From Rikenellaceae bacterium (GTDB taxonomy: Bacteria; Bacteroidota; Bacteroidia; Bacteroidales; Rikenellaceae): DNA of 23,055 bases. The notes beneath the pieces were generated by a model that was not told where the DNA came from, ran no database searches, and saw only the letters and a program-made list of their open reading frames with translations. Below, in pieces: positions 1-8,640 of the stretch. The translations under genes were made by a program, and so were the position numbers. Where the stretch lies: positions 1 through 23,055 of the forward strand of contig JAJBVQ010000008.1 of NCBI GenBank assembly GCA_020859745.1, in the 5' to 3' direction. The number at the start of each line of letters is the position of its first letter. The stretch's first letter is position 1.

Positions 1-94
1 GCGTTTCCCACTCTTGCGGCGGGAGCCTTTCGGGAAAAAGGCACGGGAATTGCGGGAAATTTCCGGTAACGGGATAAACAAACGAAACCAATCT

Positions 95-1147
95 ATGAAA
101 AAACGAGTTCTGCTATTATCGCTGGCCGCGATGGGACTGACCTCCTGCTGGCAGGCGCAGACGCCGCGGACCTTCGTCCGGCCGGTGAAGCTGAGCGAGG
201 CGGTCTCCCTGAGCAGCTACGACAAGGACTTTGTCGGCGTGGTCTCTGCCGAGCAGTACACCAACCTCGCCTTCCGCGTGAGCGGGCAGGTGACCAAAAC
301 TTTCGTCACCGAGGGGGCGCAGGTCAAAAAGGGACAGTTGCTGGCGCAGCTCGACCCCGGGGATTTCCGGTTGCAGCTCGAGGCCGACAAGGCGCAGTAC
401 ACCACTGCGCAGTCCATCCTGGAACGTAACAAGCGGTTGCTGGCCAAGCAGGCCATTTCGCAGCAGGACTACGAGATCGCCCAGTCGAATTTCCTCAAGG
501 CGAAGTCCGCCTACGAATACTCCCTGAACCAGCTCGAATATACCCGGTTGAAGGCGCCTTTTTCCGGCTCGATCGAGAAAAAGTTCGTCGAGGATTACCA
601 GAAAGTGCAGACCGGCGAATCGATCTTCAAGCTCATCAACCCGGATCTGCTGGAGGTGAATTTTACTTTACCGGAGAGCGACGTGGACCTGATCCGGGTC
701 AACAAGAACATTTTTATCGAGTTCGACAACTACCGGGGCGAGTATTTCCGGGCCGAGATCAAGGACGTGGTGGACGCGTCGGTGGACGGCGCGGGCATCC
801 CCGTGACGCTGCGCATCGTGGACAAGATGTTCGATCCCAACAAATACAATATCAAAGCGGGTTTCGCCTGCCGGGTCAAGATACAGATCGAGCGGAACAG
901 GGAGTTTTACGCCTATGTGACGGTGCCGATCACGGCCATATTCAACCCGCCGACGGACAAGGCGGGCACCTATGTATGGGTGTACGATCCGGAGACCTCG
1001 CAGGTGAACATCCGGCAGGTTAAAACGCAGGGGCTCGTGGGCGGCGACCGGGTGATCGTCCCGGAGGGACTTGCGGCGGGCGAGCAGGTGGTGACGGCGG
1101 GCGTTTACCAGCTGACGGAAGGCCAGAAAGTGAACGTCCTTAAATAG
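95..1147 (+). CDS. RND efflux periplasmic adaptor (membrane fusion protein), lipoprotein
   Basis: Periplasmic adaptor subunit of a tripartite RND efflux pump, joining the inner-membrane pump to the outer-membrane channel. The 350-residue protein starts with a lipoprotein signal peptide (MKKRVLLLSLAAMGLTSC, lipobox LTSC, lipidated Cys18), so it is probably anchored to a membrane. Two lipoyl half-motifs (about residues 58-90 and 150-182) flank a coiled-coil hairpin rich in Gln, Ala and Lys (about 92-148). A beta-barrel and a membrane-proximal domain follow, ending in the usual VVTAGVYQLTEGQKVNV-type tail. The frame is open further upstream to an ATG at 14, but the start at 95 puts the signal peptide at the N-terminus and follows an A-rich leader typical of Bacteroidota. 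It is first in a three-gene operon, 16 nt before the pump gene. Substrate cannot be told from sequence. Confidence 0.93.
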   Translation: MKKRVLLLSLAAMGLTSCWQAQTPRTFVRPVKLSEAVSLSSYDKDFVGVVSAEQYTNLAFRVSGQVTKTFVTEGAQVKKGQLLAQLDPGDFRLQLEADKAQYTTAQSILERNKRLLAKQAISQQDYEIAQSNFLKAKSAYEYSLNQLEYTRLKAPFSGSIEKKFVEDYQKVQTGESIFKLINPDLLEVNFTLPESDVDLIRVNKNIFIEFDNYRGEYFRAEIKDVVDASVDGAGIPVTLRIVDKMFDPNKYNIKAGFACRVKIQIERNREFYAYVTVPITAIFNPPTDKAGTYVWVYDPETSQVNIRQVKTQGLVGGDRVIVPEGLAAGEQVVTAGVYQLTEGQKVNVLK

Positions 1148-1163
1148 CGGGAGGCAGCAGGTT

Positions 1164-4100
1164 ATGAACATACCCAAATTCGCGCTGGACAATCCGAAGG
1201 TCTTTTACTTCTTTTTCGCGATCATGCTGATCGGCGGGATCTTCTCGTTCGACGGGCTGGAAAAGAAGGAGGACGCACCGTTCGTCATCAAAACCGTGGT
1301 GCTGGTGACCCAGTATCCGGGCGCTACGCCCGAAGAGGTGGAGCAGCTGATCACCGAGCCTATCGAACGCGAAGTGCAGTCGATGGCCGGCGTCTACAAG
1401 ATCAAGTCGGAATCCTGGTTCGGCATGTCGAAGATCACGGTCGAGCTCCAGCCCTCCACGCCGCCGGGGAGCATCCCGGTCAAGTGGGACGAGCTGCGGC
1501 GCAAGGTGCTCAACGTGCAGCCGAAGCTGCCGGGCGGCGCTTCGCAGATCAGCGTGGCGGACGACTTCGGCGACGTGTTCGGCATCTATTACGGGCTGGT
1601 AGCCGACGAGGGTTTCACGTACAACGATATGCGCAACTGGGCGCAGTTTTTCAAGACCGAGCTGGTGACGGTCGAGGGGGTGCAGAAGGTGGCCCTTTTC
1701 GGCGAACAGGTCGAGGTGGTGAACCTCTTCGTGAGCACGGCGACGCTGGCCAACTTGGGGGTCGACCCCAATTCGATCGTGCAGCTCGTGTCGAGCCAGA
1801 ACAAGTTGATCAATACCGGCATTAAAGAGGCGGGAGGGGTGAATCTGACGATCCATGCGGCCGGGACTTACGCCGACTTGCAGGACATCCGCAACCAGGT
1901 GATCTCCACGCGGGACGGGAGCCAGATCCGGCTGGGGGACATCGCCGTGGTCGAACGTGGCTATATGGATCCTCCGAGCCAGTTGATGCGGGTGAACGGC
2001 AAACGGGCCATCGGGGTCGGGGTCTCGACCCTGCCGGGCTACGACGTGGTGAAGACGGGCGAGGGGGTCAAGGCGCGCATCGAACAGGTGCTGCCGCTGG
2101 TGCCGGTGGGTATCTCGCTGGAGCCGTTGTACCTCGAAAACGAGATCGCGGCGGAGGCCAACAATGGCTTTATCCTGAACCTCGTCGAATCGGTGGCTAT
2201 CGTGATCTTCATCATCCTGATCGTGATGGGCTGGCGCGCCGGGATACTGATAGGCTCGTCGCTGCTCTTCTCGATCGGGGGGACGATGCTCATCATGCTC
2301 TTTATCGGCGTGGGGCTGAACCGCACCTCGCTGGCGGGCTTCATTATCGCCATGGGGATGCTGGTGGACAACGCGATCGTGGTGACCGACAACGCGCAGG
2401 TGGCCATGAAGCGGGGCGTGCCGAAACGCAAAGCCCTGATCGACGGGGCCACCGGGCCGCAGTGGGGCTTGCTGGGGGCGACGTTCATCGCCGTCTGCTC
2501 GTTCCTGCCGCTGTACCTCGCTCCGGCGTCGGTGGCCGAGATCGTCAAGCCGCTGTTCGTGGTGCTGGCCCTTTCGCTGGGGCTGAGCTGGGTGCTGGCC
2601 CTGACCCAGACCCCGATTTTCGGGAATTTCATCCTGAAGGAGCCTAAACCGGGACAGGTCGAAAAAGACCCGTACGACAATAAATTCTACAACTGGTTCG
2701 GCCGGGTGCTGGCGAACCTGATCCGGAACCGGTGGAAGACCATACTCTGCGTGGTGGCTCTGTTCATCGGGGCGCTCTACACCATGAGCCGCGCGCCGCA
2801 GGGTTTCTTCCCGAGCCTGAACAAGCCGTACTTCAAGGCGGACTGCTTCCTGCCGGACGGCTATTCGATCAAGGACTCCGAAAAGGAGATCATGAAGCTG
2901 GCCGATTGGTTGCAGGCGCAACCGGTGGTCAAGACCGTTTCGGTGACCGTGGGGGCGTCGCCGCTGCGGTACTACCTGGCGAGCACCTCGTTCGGGCCGA
3001 AGGCCAATTTCGGGAATATTCTGGTCGAGCTGAACGATATCGACTCGACGGCGGCGCTGGAACGGCGGTTCTACGTCTATGCCAAGGAGAACTATCCGAA
3101 CGTGCTGGTGCGCTCTTCGCTTTTCAAGCTCTCCCCGGCGGTGGAGGCCACCATCCAGATGGGTTTTATCGGCGAAAATATCGACACGCTGGAGAGGCTC
3201 ACCCTCGATGCGGAGAAGCTGATGGCGACCTGCGACCTGGTGGGCGACGTCCGTTCCGACTGGGGCAACAAGATCCCGGTGGTGCAGCCGGTCTATTCGC
3301 AGGAGAAAGGGCAGCGGCTGGGCATCACGCGCCAGACGATGGCCCAGTTCACCAAGCTCTCGACCAACGGCCTGCCGATGGGCGAGTACCGCGAAGGCGA
3401 CCAGTTCATGCCGATCCTGCTCAAGGACGCCAATATCGACAATTTCAACCTGGCCAACCTGGGATCGCTGCCGGTGTTCGCCCCGAACGGCGTGGTGGTG
3501 TCGCTCGACCAGGTGGTGGACTCCATCAGCAGCAGCTACGAGTTCAGCGTCATCAAGCGCTTCAACCGGCAGCGGGTGATGATGGCCCAGTGCGATCCGC
3601 TGCTGGGGGCCAATGCTATAGCGGCCTATAAACAGGTCTACGCCAAGGTGTCGAAGATGGAGTTGCCCGAGGGTTACAAACTCAAAGTGTTCGGCGAGGA
3701 AGAGACGCAGGAGGAGTCGAACGCCGCGCTGGCGGTCAATTTCCCGCTGACCTTTTTCCTGATCTTCACCACCCTGCTGCTCCTGTTCCGGACTTACCGC
3801 AGGCCGGTCATCATCCTGCTGATGATCCCGCTGATCTTTATCGGCGTGGTGCTGGGGCTGACGGTGATGAACAAGACGCTCGACTTCTTCGCGATCCTCG
3901 GGGTGCTGGGGCTGATCGGGATGAATATCAAGAATGCGGTGGTGCTGGTGGACCAGATCGGGGTGGAGCAGAAATCCGGCCTGACGCCGATGTACGCGGT
4001 GATCGCGGCGACCAAGTCGCGTATCGTGCCGGTGACCATGGCTTCGGGAACCACAATCCTGGGGATGCTGCCGCTGCTGCCCGACGCGATGTTCGGCGGC

Positions 4101-4232
4101 ATGGCGGCCACGATCATGGGCGGCCTGCTGGTGGCTACGTTCCTTACGATCATTATCCTGCCGGTGACCTACTGCCTGATTATGGGGATCAAGTCGCCGA
4201 AAAAGGAGTCGTCAACTACGGAGGAGGCATAG
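1164..4232 (+). CDS. RND efflux transporter permease subunit (AcrB-like)
   Basis: Inner-membrane proton-driven exporter of the RND superfamily, 1022 residues, the usual full length. It has the family's duplicated plan: a TM helix near the N-terminus, a large periplasmic porter loop, a TM bundle (about 335-545), a second periplasmic loop and a final TM bundle (about 850-1010). In TM4 the relay motif reads GMLVDNAIVV, with Asp402 followed by Asn403. AcrB has two Asp here, but the VDN form is common in RND pumps outside the classic drug exporters. The partner lysine is present (MNIKNAVVLVD, Lys923). The segment PGATPEEVEQLITEPIE near the N-terminus is a strong family signature. ATG at 1164 follows a purine-rich GGGAGGCAGCAGG stretch. 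Stop and next start are 4 nt apart, so it is cotranscribed with the TolC-like gene. The substrate class is uncertain; multidrug is possible but not shown. Confidence 0.95.
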   Translation: MNIPKFALDNPKVFYFFFAIMLIGGIFSFDGLEKKEDAPFVIKTVVLVTQYPGATPEEVEQLITEPIEREVQSMAGVYKIKSESWFGMSKITVELQPSTPPGSIPVKWDELRRKVLNVQPKLPGGASQISVADDFGDVFGIYYGLVADEGFTYNDMRNWAQFFKTELVTVEGVQKVALFGEQVEVVNLFVSTATLANLGVDPNSIVQLVSSQNKLINTGIKEAGGVNLTIHAAGTYADLQDIRNQVISTRDGSQIRLGDIAVVERGYMDPPSQLMRVNGKRAIGVGVSTLPGYDVVKTGEGVKARIEQVLPLVPVGISLEPLYLENEIAAEANNGFILNLVESVAIVIFIILIVMGWRAGILIGSSLLFSIGGTMLIMLFIGVGLNRTSLAGFIIAMGMLVDNAIVVTDNAQVAMKRGVPKRKALIDGATGPQWGLLGATFIAVCSFLPLYLAPASVAEIVKPLFVVLALSLGLSWVLALTQTPIFGNFILKEPKPGQVEKDPYDNKFYNWFGRVLANLIRNRWKTILCVVALFIGALYTMSRAPQGFFPSLNKPYFKADCFLPDGYSIKDSEKEIMKLADWLQAQPVVKTVSVTVGASPLRYYLASTSFGPKANFGNILVELNDIDSTAALERRFYVYAKENYPNVLVRSSLFKLSPAVEATIQMGFIGENIDTLERLTLDAEKLMATCDLVGDVRSDWGNKIPVVQPVYSQEKGQRLGITRQTMAQFTKLSTNGLPMGEYREGDQFMPILLKDANIDNFNLANLGSLPVFAPNGVVVSLDQVVDSISSSYEFSVIKRFNRQRVMMAQCDPLLGANAIAAYKQVYAKVSKMELPEGYKLKVFGEEETQEESNAALAVNFPLTFFLIFTTLLLLFRTYRRPVIILLMIPLIFIGVVLGLTVMNKTLDFFAILGVLGLIGMNIKNAVVLVDQIGVEQKSGLTPMYAVIAATKSRIVPVTMASGTTILGMLPLLPDAMFGGMAATIMGGLLVATFLTIIILPVTYCLIMGIKSPKKESSTTEEA

Positions 4233-4236
4233 GACT

Positions 4237-5631
4237 ATGAATAAACAGAATATCATTTGCGGGTTGTTTTTGGCCGCGTGCGCTGCGTTAGTGCCTTCGG
4301 TGGTATGGGCTGTGGAGGTTCCGGGGCGTGCGGGCGTTCCGGGGGTCGGGCAGGATTACACCGTGCCGGCGGTAGGGACGATACCCTTGTCGCGCGAGGA
4401 GTTCCGCCGCCGCGTGGTGGATTACAGCAACCAGCTGAAAATGAGCCGTGAGAATTTGGCGGCTGCGGAGTTCAAGGTGAAGAGGGCGAAGACCGGCTAT
4501 TACCCTTCGCTGGGGGCGCAGGCGTCGTTCAGCTACCTGACCAACCAGCCGATGTCGTTCGATATTCCGGGTTTCTCGCTCAAGGATTACAACTACACGA
4601 CCCAACTGGCGATCCAGCAGAATGTCTACACGGGCCATGCGGTGACCAACCAGACGCGGGCGGCGCAAATCGAGCGGTCGATCGCCGAAATACAGAGCGA
4701 AATGACCCTCGAAAATGTAGTCTATTCGGCGGATCTGACCTATTGGTCGCTGTCGGCGGCGCAGCAGCAGAGGGATATTACGCGGGTCTACGTGCGGATC
4801 GTGGACAGCTTGTACAGCATCGTGAACACGCGGTTTCAGGACGGCTACGTGAGCCGGACGGACCTGCTGATGGTCGAAACACGGCTCAACGAGGCGAAGT
4901 TGCAGGAGATAGCGGCCGAGAAGCTCTTCCGCTCGTCGCTGCAAAACCTCAATACGCTGATGGGCAACCTCCAACCTGAAGGTTTCTTCGCTACGGACAC
5001 GATCGCACAGCCGGTCGAAATGCCGGGGCAGGTGTCGCTAGCGAGCGTGCTTGCTGTGCGGCCGGACTACCGGATCGCGCAGAGGCGGCTGGACTTGTCG
5101 AACCAGAATATCCGGCTGGCCCGGGCGCAGTACAACCCGCAGTTCGTGGTGGGATTCCAGGGAATCTACGGCACGCCGGAGATCAACCTGACGGGGGACG
5201 GCAAGCTCTACGGGGTGGCGTTCGCGCAGCTGAATATGCCGATCTTCCGGTGGAACGAGCGGCGGCACAGCGTCAACATGGCGCGCGCGGCGGCGAGGAG
5301 TTCGCAGTGGGCATTGCTGGATGCGGAGAATTCGGTGAACGGCGACCTGGCGGTGGCCCGCACGAATATGGAGCAGAGCTACGAGCAGGTGAAGGTGGCG
5401 GAGGCGAACCTGAACGTGGCGCTGGACAACCTGATCCTTAATACGTTCAGTTACAGCGAGGGGAAACTGCCGATCCTCGACGTGCTGTCGGCGCAGTTGG
5501 CGTGGATCCAGTCTTACACGGCATTCGTCAATTCCAATTACAACTACAAGGTTTCGATCGCGGACTACTACAAAGCGCAGGGGACGCTGGCGCAGCAGGT
5601 CGTTCCGCCGGTGCTGCCGGCCGGAATGTAA
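4237..5631 (+). CDS. TolC-family outer-membrane efflux channel
   Basis: Outer-membrane factor of the pump encoded just upstream; as a trimer such proteins form the outer-membrane and periplasmic tunnel. The 464-residue length is typical. A signal peptide covers about residues 1-25 with probable cleavage after VWA. No lipobox Cys sits at a suitable place, so it is probably not lipidated. Two repeats of long Gln/Ala/Asn-rich helices follow, with OEP-family features such as YYPSLGAQASFSYL in the first half, RPDYRIAQRRLDLSNQNI opening the second, and SYSEGKLPILDVLSAQ near the end. ATG at 4237 comes 4 nt after the pump stop, with GGAGGAGGC upstream as a good ribosome binding site. A strong terminator follows directly, closing the operon. 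Confidence 0.94.
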   Translation: MNKQNIICGLFLAACAALVPSVVWAVEVPGRAGVPGVGQDYTVPAVGTIPLSREEFRRRVVDYSNQLKMSRENLAAAEFKVKRAKTGYYPSLGAQASFSYLTNQPMSFDIPGFSLKDYNYTTQLAIQQNVYTGHAVTNQTRAAQIERSIAEIQSEMTLENVVYSADLTYWSLSAAQQQRDITRVYVRIVDSLYSIVNTRFQDGYVSRTDLLMVETRLNEAKLQEIAAEKLFRSSLQNLNTLMGNLQPEGFFATDTIAQPVEMPGQVSLASVLAVRPDYRIAQRRLDLSNQNIRLARAQYNPQFVVGFQGIYGTPEINLTGDGKLYGVAFAQLNMPIFRWNERRHSVNMARAAARSSQWALLDAENSVNGDLAVARTNMEQSYEQVKVAEANLNVALDNLILNTFSYSEGKLPILDVLSAQLAWIQSYTAFVNSNYNYKVSIADYYKAQGTLAQQVVPPVLPAGM

Positions 5632-5638
5632 TATACGG

Positions 5639-5669
5639 GGGCTTGCCGAAAAATCGGCAAGCCCTTTTT
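5639..5669 (+). terminator. Rho-independent terminator of the RND efflux operon
   Basis: Perfect 11-bp stem with arms GGGCTTGCCGA (5639-5649) and TCGGCAAGCCC (5654-5664), loop AAAA, then five T (5665-5669). It starts 8 nt after the stop of the TolC-like gene. Confidence 0.93.
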
Positions 5670-5800
5670 CGTTGGCCGTAGTATACGAAAGCAGGTAGAA
5701 TGCATTCCCGGGCCGACAGCCAGTCCGGATTTGGTAGGTTCGCAGGACGAGTCCGCCGCTTTCACGTCCCTACGGGGCCGATGGGCTGAACGCAGGAAAC
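5670..5800. other. Gene-free spacer with a degenerate repeat end
   Basis: No gene seen. GAATGCATTC at 5698-5707 is a perfect 10-bp palindrome followed by CCGGGCC, resembling the hairpin-plus-CCGGGC step of the intergenic repeats further on. GGGCTGAACGCAGGAAAC at 5783-5800 resembles repeat ends at 15811-15833 and 22761-22782. Both matches are imperfect. Confidence 0.35.
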
Positions 5801-5801
5801 G

Positions 5802-5834
5802 AAAAGGGGTTGGCATCTTTTAAATGCCAACCCC
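5802..5834 (-). terminator. Rho-independent terminator of the minus-strand receptor gene
   Basis: 11-bp stem GGGGTTGGCAT (5806-5816) / ATGCCAACCCC (5824-5834) with a 7-nt loop. On the minus strand it ends in four U (plus-strand AAAA, 5802-5805). It lies 26 nt beyond the stop of the gene ending at 5861. A short T run on the plus side (5836-5838) could make it weakly bidirectional. Confidence 0.88.
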
Positions 5835-5860
5835 CTTTGTTATGGAAAAGGAAGAGACTG

Positions 5861-8377
5861 TTATTGTCCCTGCGCTCCGCCGATGCCTTGTTGCTGGCTT
5901 CCGCTACCGCTCTTGAGGTCATCGTTCTGGATTCCGCGGCGTGCTTTCTTCACTTGGTTCTGCATCTTGCCGAAGTTCCAGGTCAGGTTGACCCGCAGGC
6001 TCCGCGACGGTTGGTAGAGATGGCTCTGCTGTTCGAAATCGGGACCGAAACTGCTCCAACCGTAGGTCATTTTTCCCCGGAACGGGTTGCTAACCGAAAC
6101 GCTGAGCCGAAGTTTCTTGTCCAGGAATCCCTGGGATATGCCGAGGGAGTGGTACCAACCGGTCGGGCTTTTGGATTGCAGGCCCACGCCGCCGCTCCAG
6201 AAGCCGGCTCCGGCGAAGATATTCCCGTTTTTCCACGGCTGGGCGTTGATGTTCAGGTAGCCGTTGCCGCTCCAGCCCCGGTTTTTCAGGCCGCTGCCGT
6301 CGTTGGCGTTGAGGGTGGTGTAGCCGGTGCCGGCGTTGAGGCTGAAGCTGAGTTTATTCTGAAGCAGACGCAGTGCGCCGTAGAAGTAGAGACCGTAGTA
6401 GCGGCTGTGGCCGATGTTTTCGTAGGTGCTGAACAGGCCGCCGTCGGGAAGGGTGGTGGTCACGCGTTCGATGGCGTTGTTGGTCAGCCGGGTGTTGAGG
6501 CTGACGCTGATGTTGTATATCTTGCCGAAGTTGCTGTAGCTGAGATCGATGTTGTGGCTGATCTCGGATTCGAGCCTCGGGTTCCCGGTCTCCACGTTGC
6601 TGGGGTCGAGGTCGTTCACGTAAGGGTTGAGGTACCAGATGCCGGGACGCGAGAGGCGCTGGGTGTAGCCCACCTTGAGGGTCTGCATTTGGGTGGGCTG
6701 CCACGCGAGGGTGGCGTAGGGGATCAGGTCGAAGTATTTGTTGTCGAGCTTGTGGTCGCCGTCGCGGAGCCGGAAGGTACCGTCGTTGACGGTGTATTCG
6801 GCCCGGGCGCCCAGCTTGACGCTGAATTTGCTGAGTTTCATGAGGTAACTGGCGTAGGCGGCGGCGATGTGCTGCCGGTAATCGAGGTCGTTTTTCTGGC
6901 TGTTGTCGGGAGTCCATTCGCCGCCGTCGTCGCGGCGGTAATCTTCGGTCTTGCTGGTGTTGGGCCGCAGGATGTATTTCACGCCGGCTTCGATCTGGTG
7001 CACTTTGGTGATGGGGTCGAAATAGTCGGCCTGGAAGGTGTGCTCGTAGCCGGCGGCGCGGTTGTCGGAGCGCTGGGAGTAGGTGGGGTAGTTCAGCGTG
7101 CCGGTGATGTCGCGGTCGTATTTGCTGGTGTTGGGGTTGTAGTCCAGTTTGTAGGATACGGTGAAGGTGCGGTCGGGTTTGCGGAAGGTGCGCTGGTAGT
7201 CGATATTGCCGGTGACCGAGCCGAAATTCATTCGGGTGGAGGTGCGGTTGTCGTAGGAGGTAGTGGGCCTCAGGTCGGGCGTGTAGGTGGCGGTGAGCAT
7301 GTCGCCGGACATGTCGAAATTGCCGAGGTAGCCGTTCAGCGAGAGGGAGAGCAGGTTGAAAGTGTCGATCTCGTAGCCCATTTCGAGGGAGAGGCCATTG
7401 TTCACCCCATTTCCTTTCTGGATGCGGGTGTAGTCGAGGTAACGGGCTTCGGTGCTGCTGTAAGTCTCGGTGCGGCCGTCCGCAGTGCCTTCGGGTTGGC
7501 GGAAGTAGCCGCCGAAGTAGTTGGCGGAGAGGCTGAATTTGCCCAGCGACGCGGCGATGTAGGCGTTGCCGTTCACGCCGCCCCAGGTGTCGGTGCCCAG
7601 GCCGATGCTACCGTTGATGCCGTTATTGGTCTTGCGGTTGGTGATGATGTTGATGATGCCGCCGATCCCTTCGGCGTCGTATTTGGCGGGCGGGTCGGTG
7701 ATCACCTCGATGCTTTTGATCGAGCCGGCCGGCATCGCCTTCAGGACCTCCTTGTAGTTCCGGGCCATCAGGGTCGAGGTCTTGCCGTTGACCAGTATCT
7801 TGAAGTTTCCCTGCCCTTTGAGTTGCAGGTTGTCGTCGCCGTCCACGGTCAGCATCGGCACCTTGCGCATCATTTCGAGGGCGGTGAGGGTCGGGGTCTC
7901 CGGGTCGGAGGTGGCGTTGTAGGTGATCTTGTCGATGTCGGCCGTCACCAGCGGGCGCTGGGCCGTGACGGTCACCTCTTCGGTCGTGAGGCCGGGATCG
8001 AGCGTCACCTCGCCCAGTTTCAGGGCCGGGGCGGCGTCATTGACCGTGACGGGCTGCGTGGCGGTGGTGTAGCCCGTAAAGCTGATATGGAGTGCGAAAG
8101 TCCCGGCCCTTTTCACAGGCAGGGTGAAGCGGCCCTCCCCGTCGGTCACTACGGCGGCTATGGGCAGGGTCGTGCTGTCGGCGGTCAGTGAGACGGTGGC
8201 GTAAGAGACCGGTTTTCTGGTCGAAGCGTCGATGGCCGTTCCGCTGACGGTGTAAGTCTTTTGGACTTGAGTAGCCGCACGGGACGGGGTTTTGGCCGGC
8301 TGGCCCTGTGCCCTTCCGTCCTGCGGGCTGGCCAGCAGGAACAACAGGCCGGCAGCGATCGTTACTACTTTTTTCAT
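5861..8377 (-). CDS. Outer-membrane beta-barrel protein, TonB-dependent-receptor-like
   Basis: Outer-membrane receptor-like protein of 838 residues. Signal peptide about 1-23 (cleavage near GRA-QG). Residues about 42-125 form a carboxypeptidase-regulatory-like beta domain (YTVSGTAIDASTRKPVSYAT, then DGEGRFTLPV). About 140-248 is a plug domain, with LKGQGNFKILVNGK and DPPAKYDAEGIGGIINIIT as clear signatures. The rest is a beta-barrel rich in aromatic and Asn/Tyr/Thr strands. This arrangement matches the Bacteroidota outer-membrane beta-barrel family related to TonB-dependent receptors, not SusC: it is shorter than SusC and no SusD gene adjoins. After the last strand (LRVNLTWNFGK) comes a basic and then Gly/Gln/Ser-rich tail of about 30 residues. 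It is transcribed alone, divergent from the helicase gene, with its own promoter and terminator. Ligand unknown. Confidence 0.9.
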   Translation of the reverse strand: MKKVVTIAAGLLFLLASPQDGRAQGQPAKTPSRAATQVQKTYTVSGTAIDASTRKPVSYATVSLTADSTTLPIAAVVTDGEGRFTLPVKRAGTFALHISFTGYTTATQPVTVNDAAPALKLGEVTLDPGLTTEEVTVTAQRPLVTADIDKITYNATSDPETPTLTALEMMRKVPMLTVDGDDNLQLKGQGNFKILVNGKTSTLMARNYKEVLKAMPAGSIKSIEVITDPPAKYDAEGIGGIINIITNRKTNNGINGSIGLGTDTWGGVNGNAYIAASLGKFSLSANYFGGYFRQPEGTADGRTETYSSTEARYLDYTRIQKGNGVNNGLSLEMGYEIDTFNLLSLSLNGYLGNFDMSGDMLTATYTPDLRPTTSYDNRTSTRMNFGSVTGNIDYQRTFRKPDRTFTVSYKLDYNPNTSKYDRDITGTLNYPTYSQRSDNRAAGYEHTFQADYFDPITKVHQIEAGVKYILRPNTSKTEDYRRDDGGEWTPDNSQKNDLDYRQHIAAAYASYLMKLSKFSVKLGARAEYTVNDGTFRLRDGDHKLDNKYFDLIPYATLAWQPTQMQTLKVGYTQRLSRPGIWYLNPYVNDLDPSNVETGNPRLESEISHNIDLSYSNFGKIYNISVSLNTRLTNNAIERVTTTLPDGGLFSTYENIGHSRYYGLYFYGALRLLQNKLSFSLNAGTGYTTLNANDGSGLKNRGWSGNGYLNINAQPWKNGNIFAGAGFWSGGVGLQSKSPTGWYHSLGISQGFLDKKLRLSVSVSNPFRGKMTYGWSSFGPDFEQQSHLYQPSRSLRVNLTWNFGKMQNQVKKARRGIQNDDLKSGSGSQQQGIGGAQGQ

Positions 8378-8437
8378 AGCGTGGTTTGATCTGGATTCGG
8401 ATATTTCTGTTTAGTGTATTACTTAACTATTACACTG

Positions 8438-8468
8438 CAAAGGTAACAGGTGAATTTTAATTTGCAAA
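8438..8468 (-). promoter_or_regulatory. Bacteroidota-type promoter of the receptor gene
   Basis: On the minus strand TTTG (8465-8468) and TACCTTTG (8438-8445) are separated by exactly 19 bp, matching the Bacteroides sigma-factor consensus TTTG-N19-TAnnTTTG. The implied 5' leader is about 50 nt. Confidence 0.82.
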
Positions 8469-8612
8469 CGGAAAGAGCATTTTTATTTCAAACGCGCATT
8501 CACTCTCTTCGCTGTCCGGTAGAAAAGACGCGGTCTGTCCGATTTTTGGATGTAAACGCCGCGAAAGTTACAAACTATATATTTAGTTTTACAGGCGGTC
8601 GCTCTTTTTTGC

Positions 8613-8620
8613 TATCTTTG
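8613..8620 (+). promoter_or_regulatory. -7 promoter element of the helicase-nuclease gene
   Basis: TATCTTTG matches TAnnTTTG and lies 20 nt before the ATG at 8641, giving a very short leader. No exact TTTG is found at the -33 position; only TTTT at 8587-8590 with a longer spacing. Confidence 0.7.
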
Positions 8621-8640
8621 GTGGCAATAGGCGTAAAAGC

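Noticed and set aside
55..64. GGAAATTTCC palindrome upstream of the efflux operon as a repressor operator
   Set aside because: A 10-bp palindrome alone is weak evidence; no regulator gene is visible and only 94 bp of upstream sequence is available.
2361..2376. Asn403 in place of the second TM4 Asp of the RND pump as a sign of inactivation
   Set aside because: The VDNAIVV form is common in intact RND exporters and the first Asp and partner Lys923 are present.
1140..2921. A 593-codon open frame on the minus strand opposite the RND pump gene
   Set aside because: His/Arg/Asp/Gln-rich shadow of the pump gene; no signal, fold or family features.
5810..8191. A 793-codon open frame on the plus strand opposite the receptor gene
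   Set aside because: Its translation is a low-complexity Val/Ala/Gly/Glu-rich sequence without motifs. It is the antisense shadow of a GC-rich gene whose minus-strand product has clear domains, promoter and terminator.
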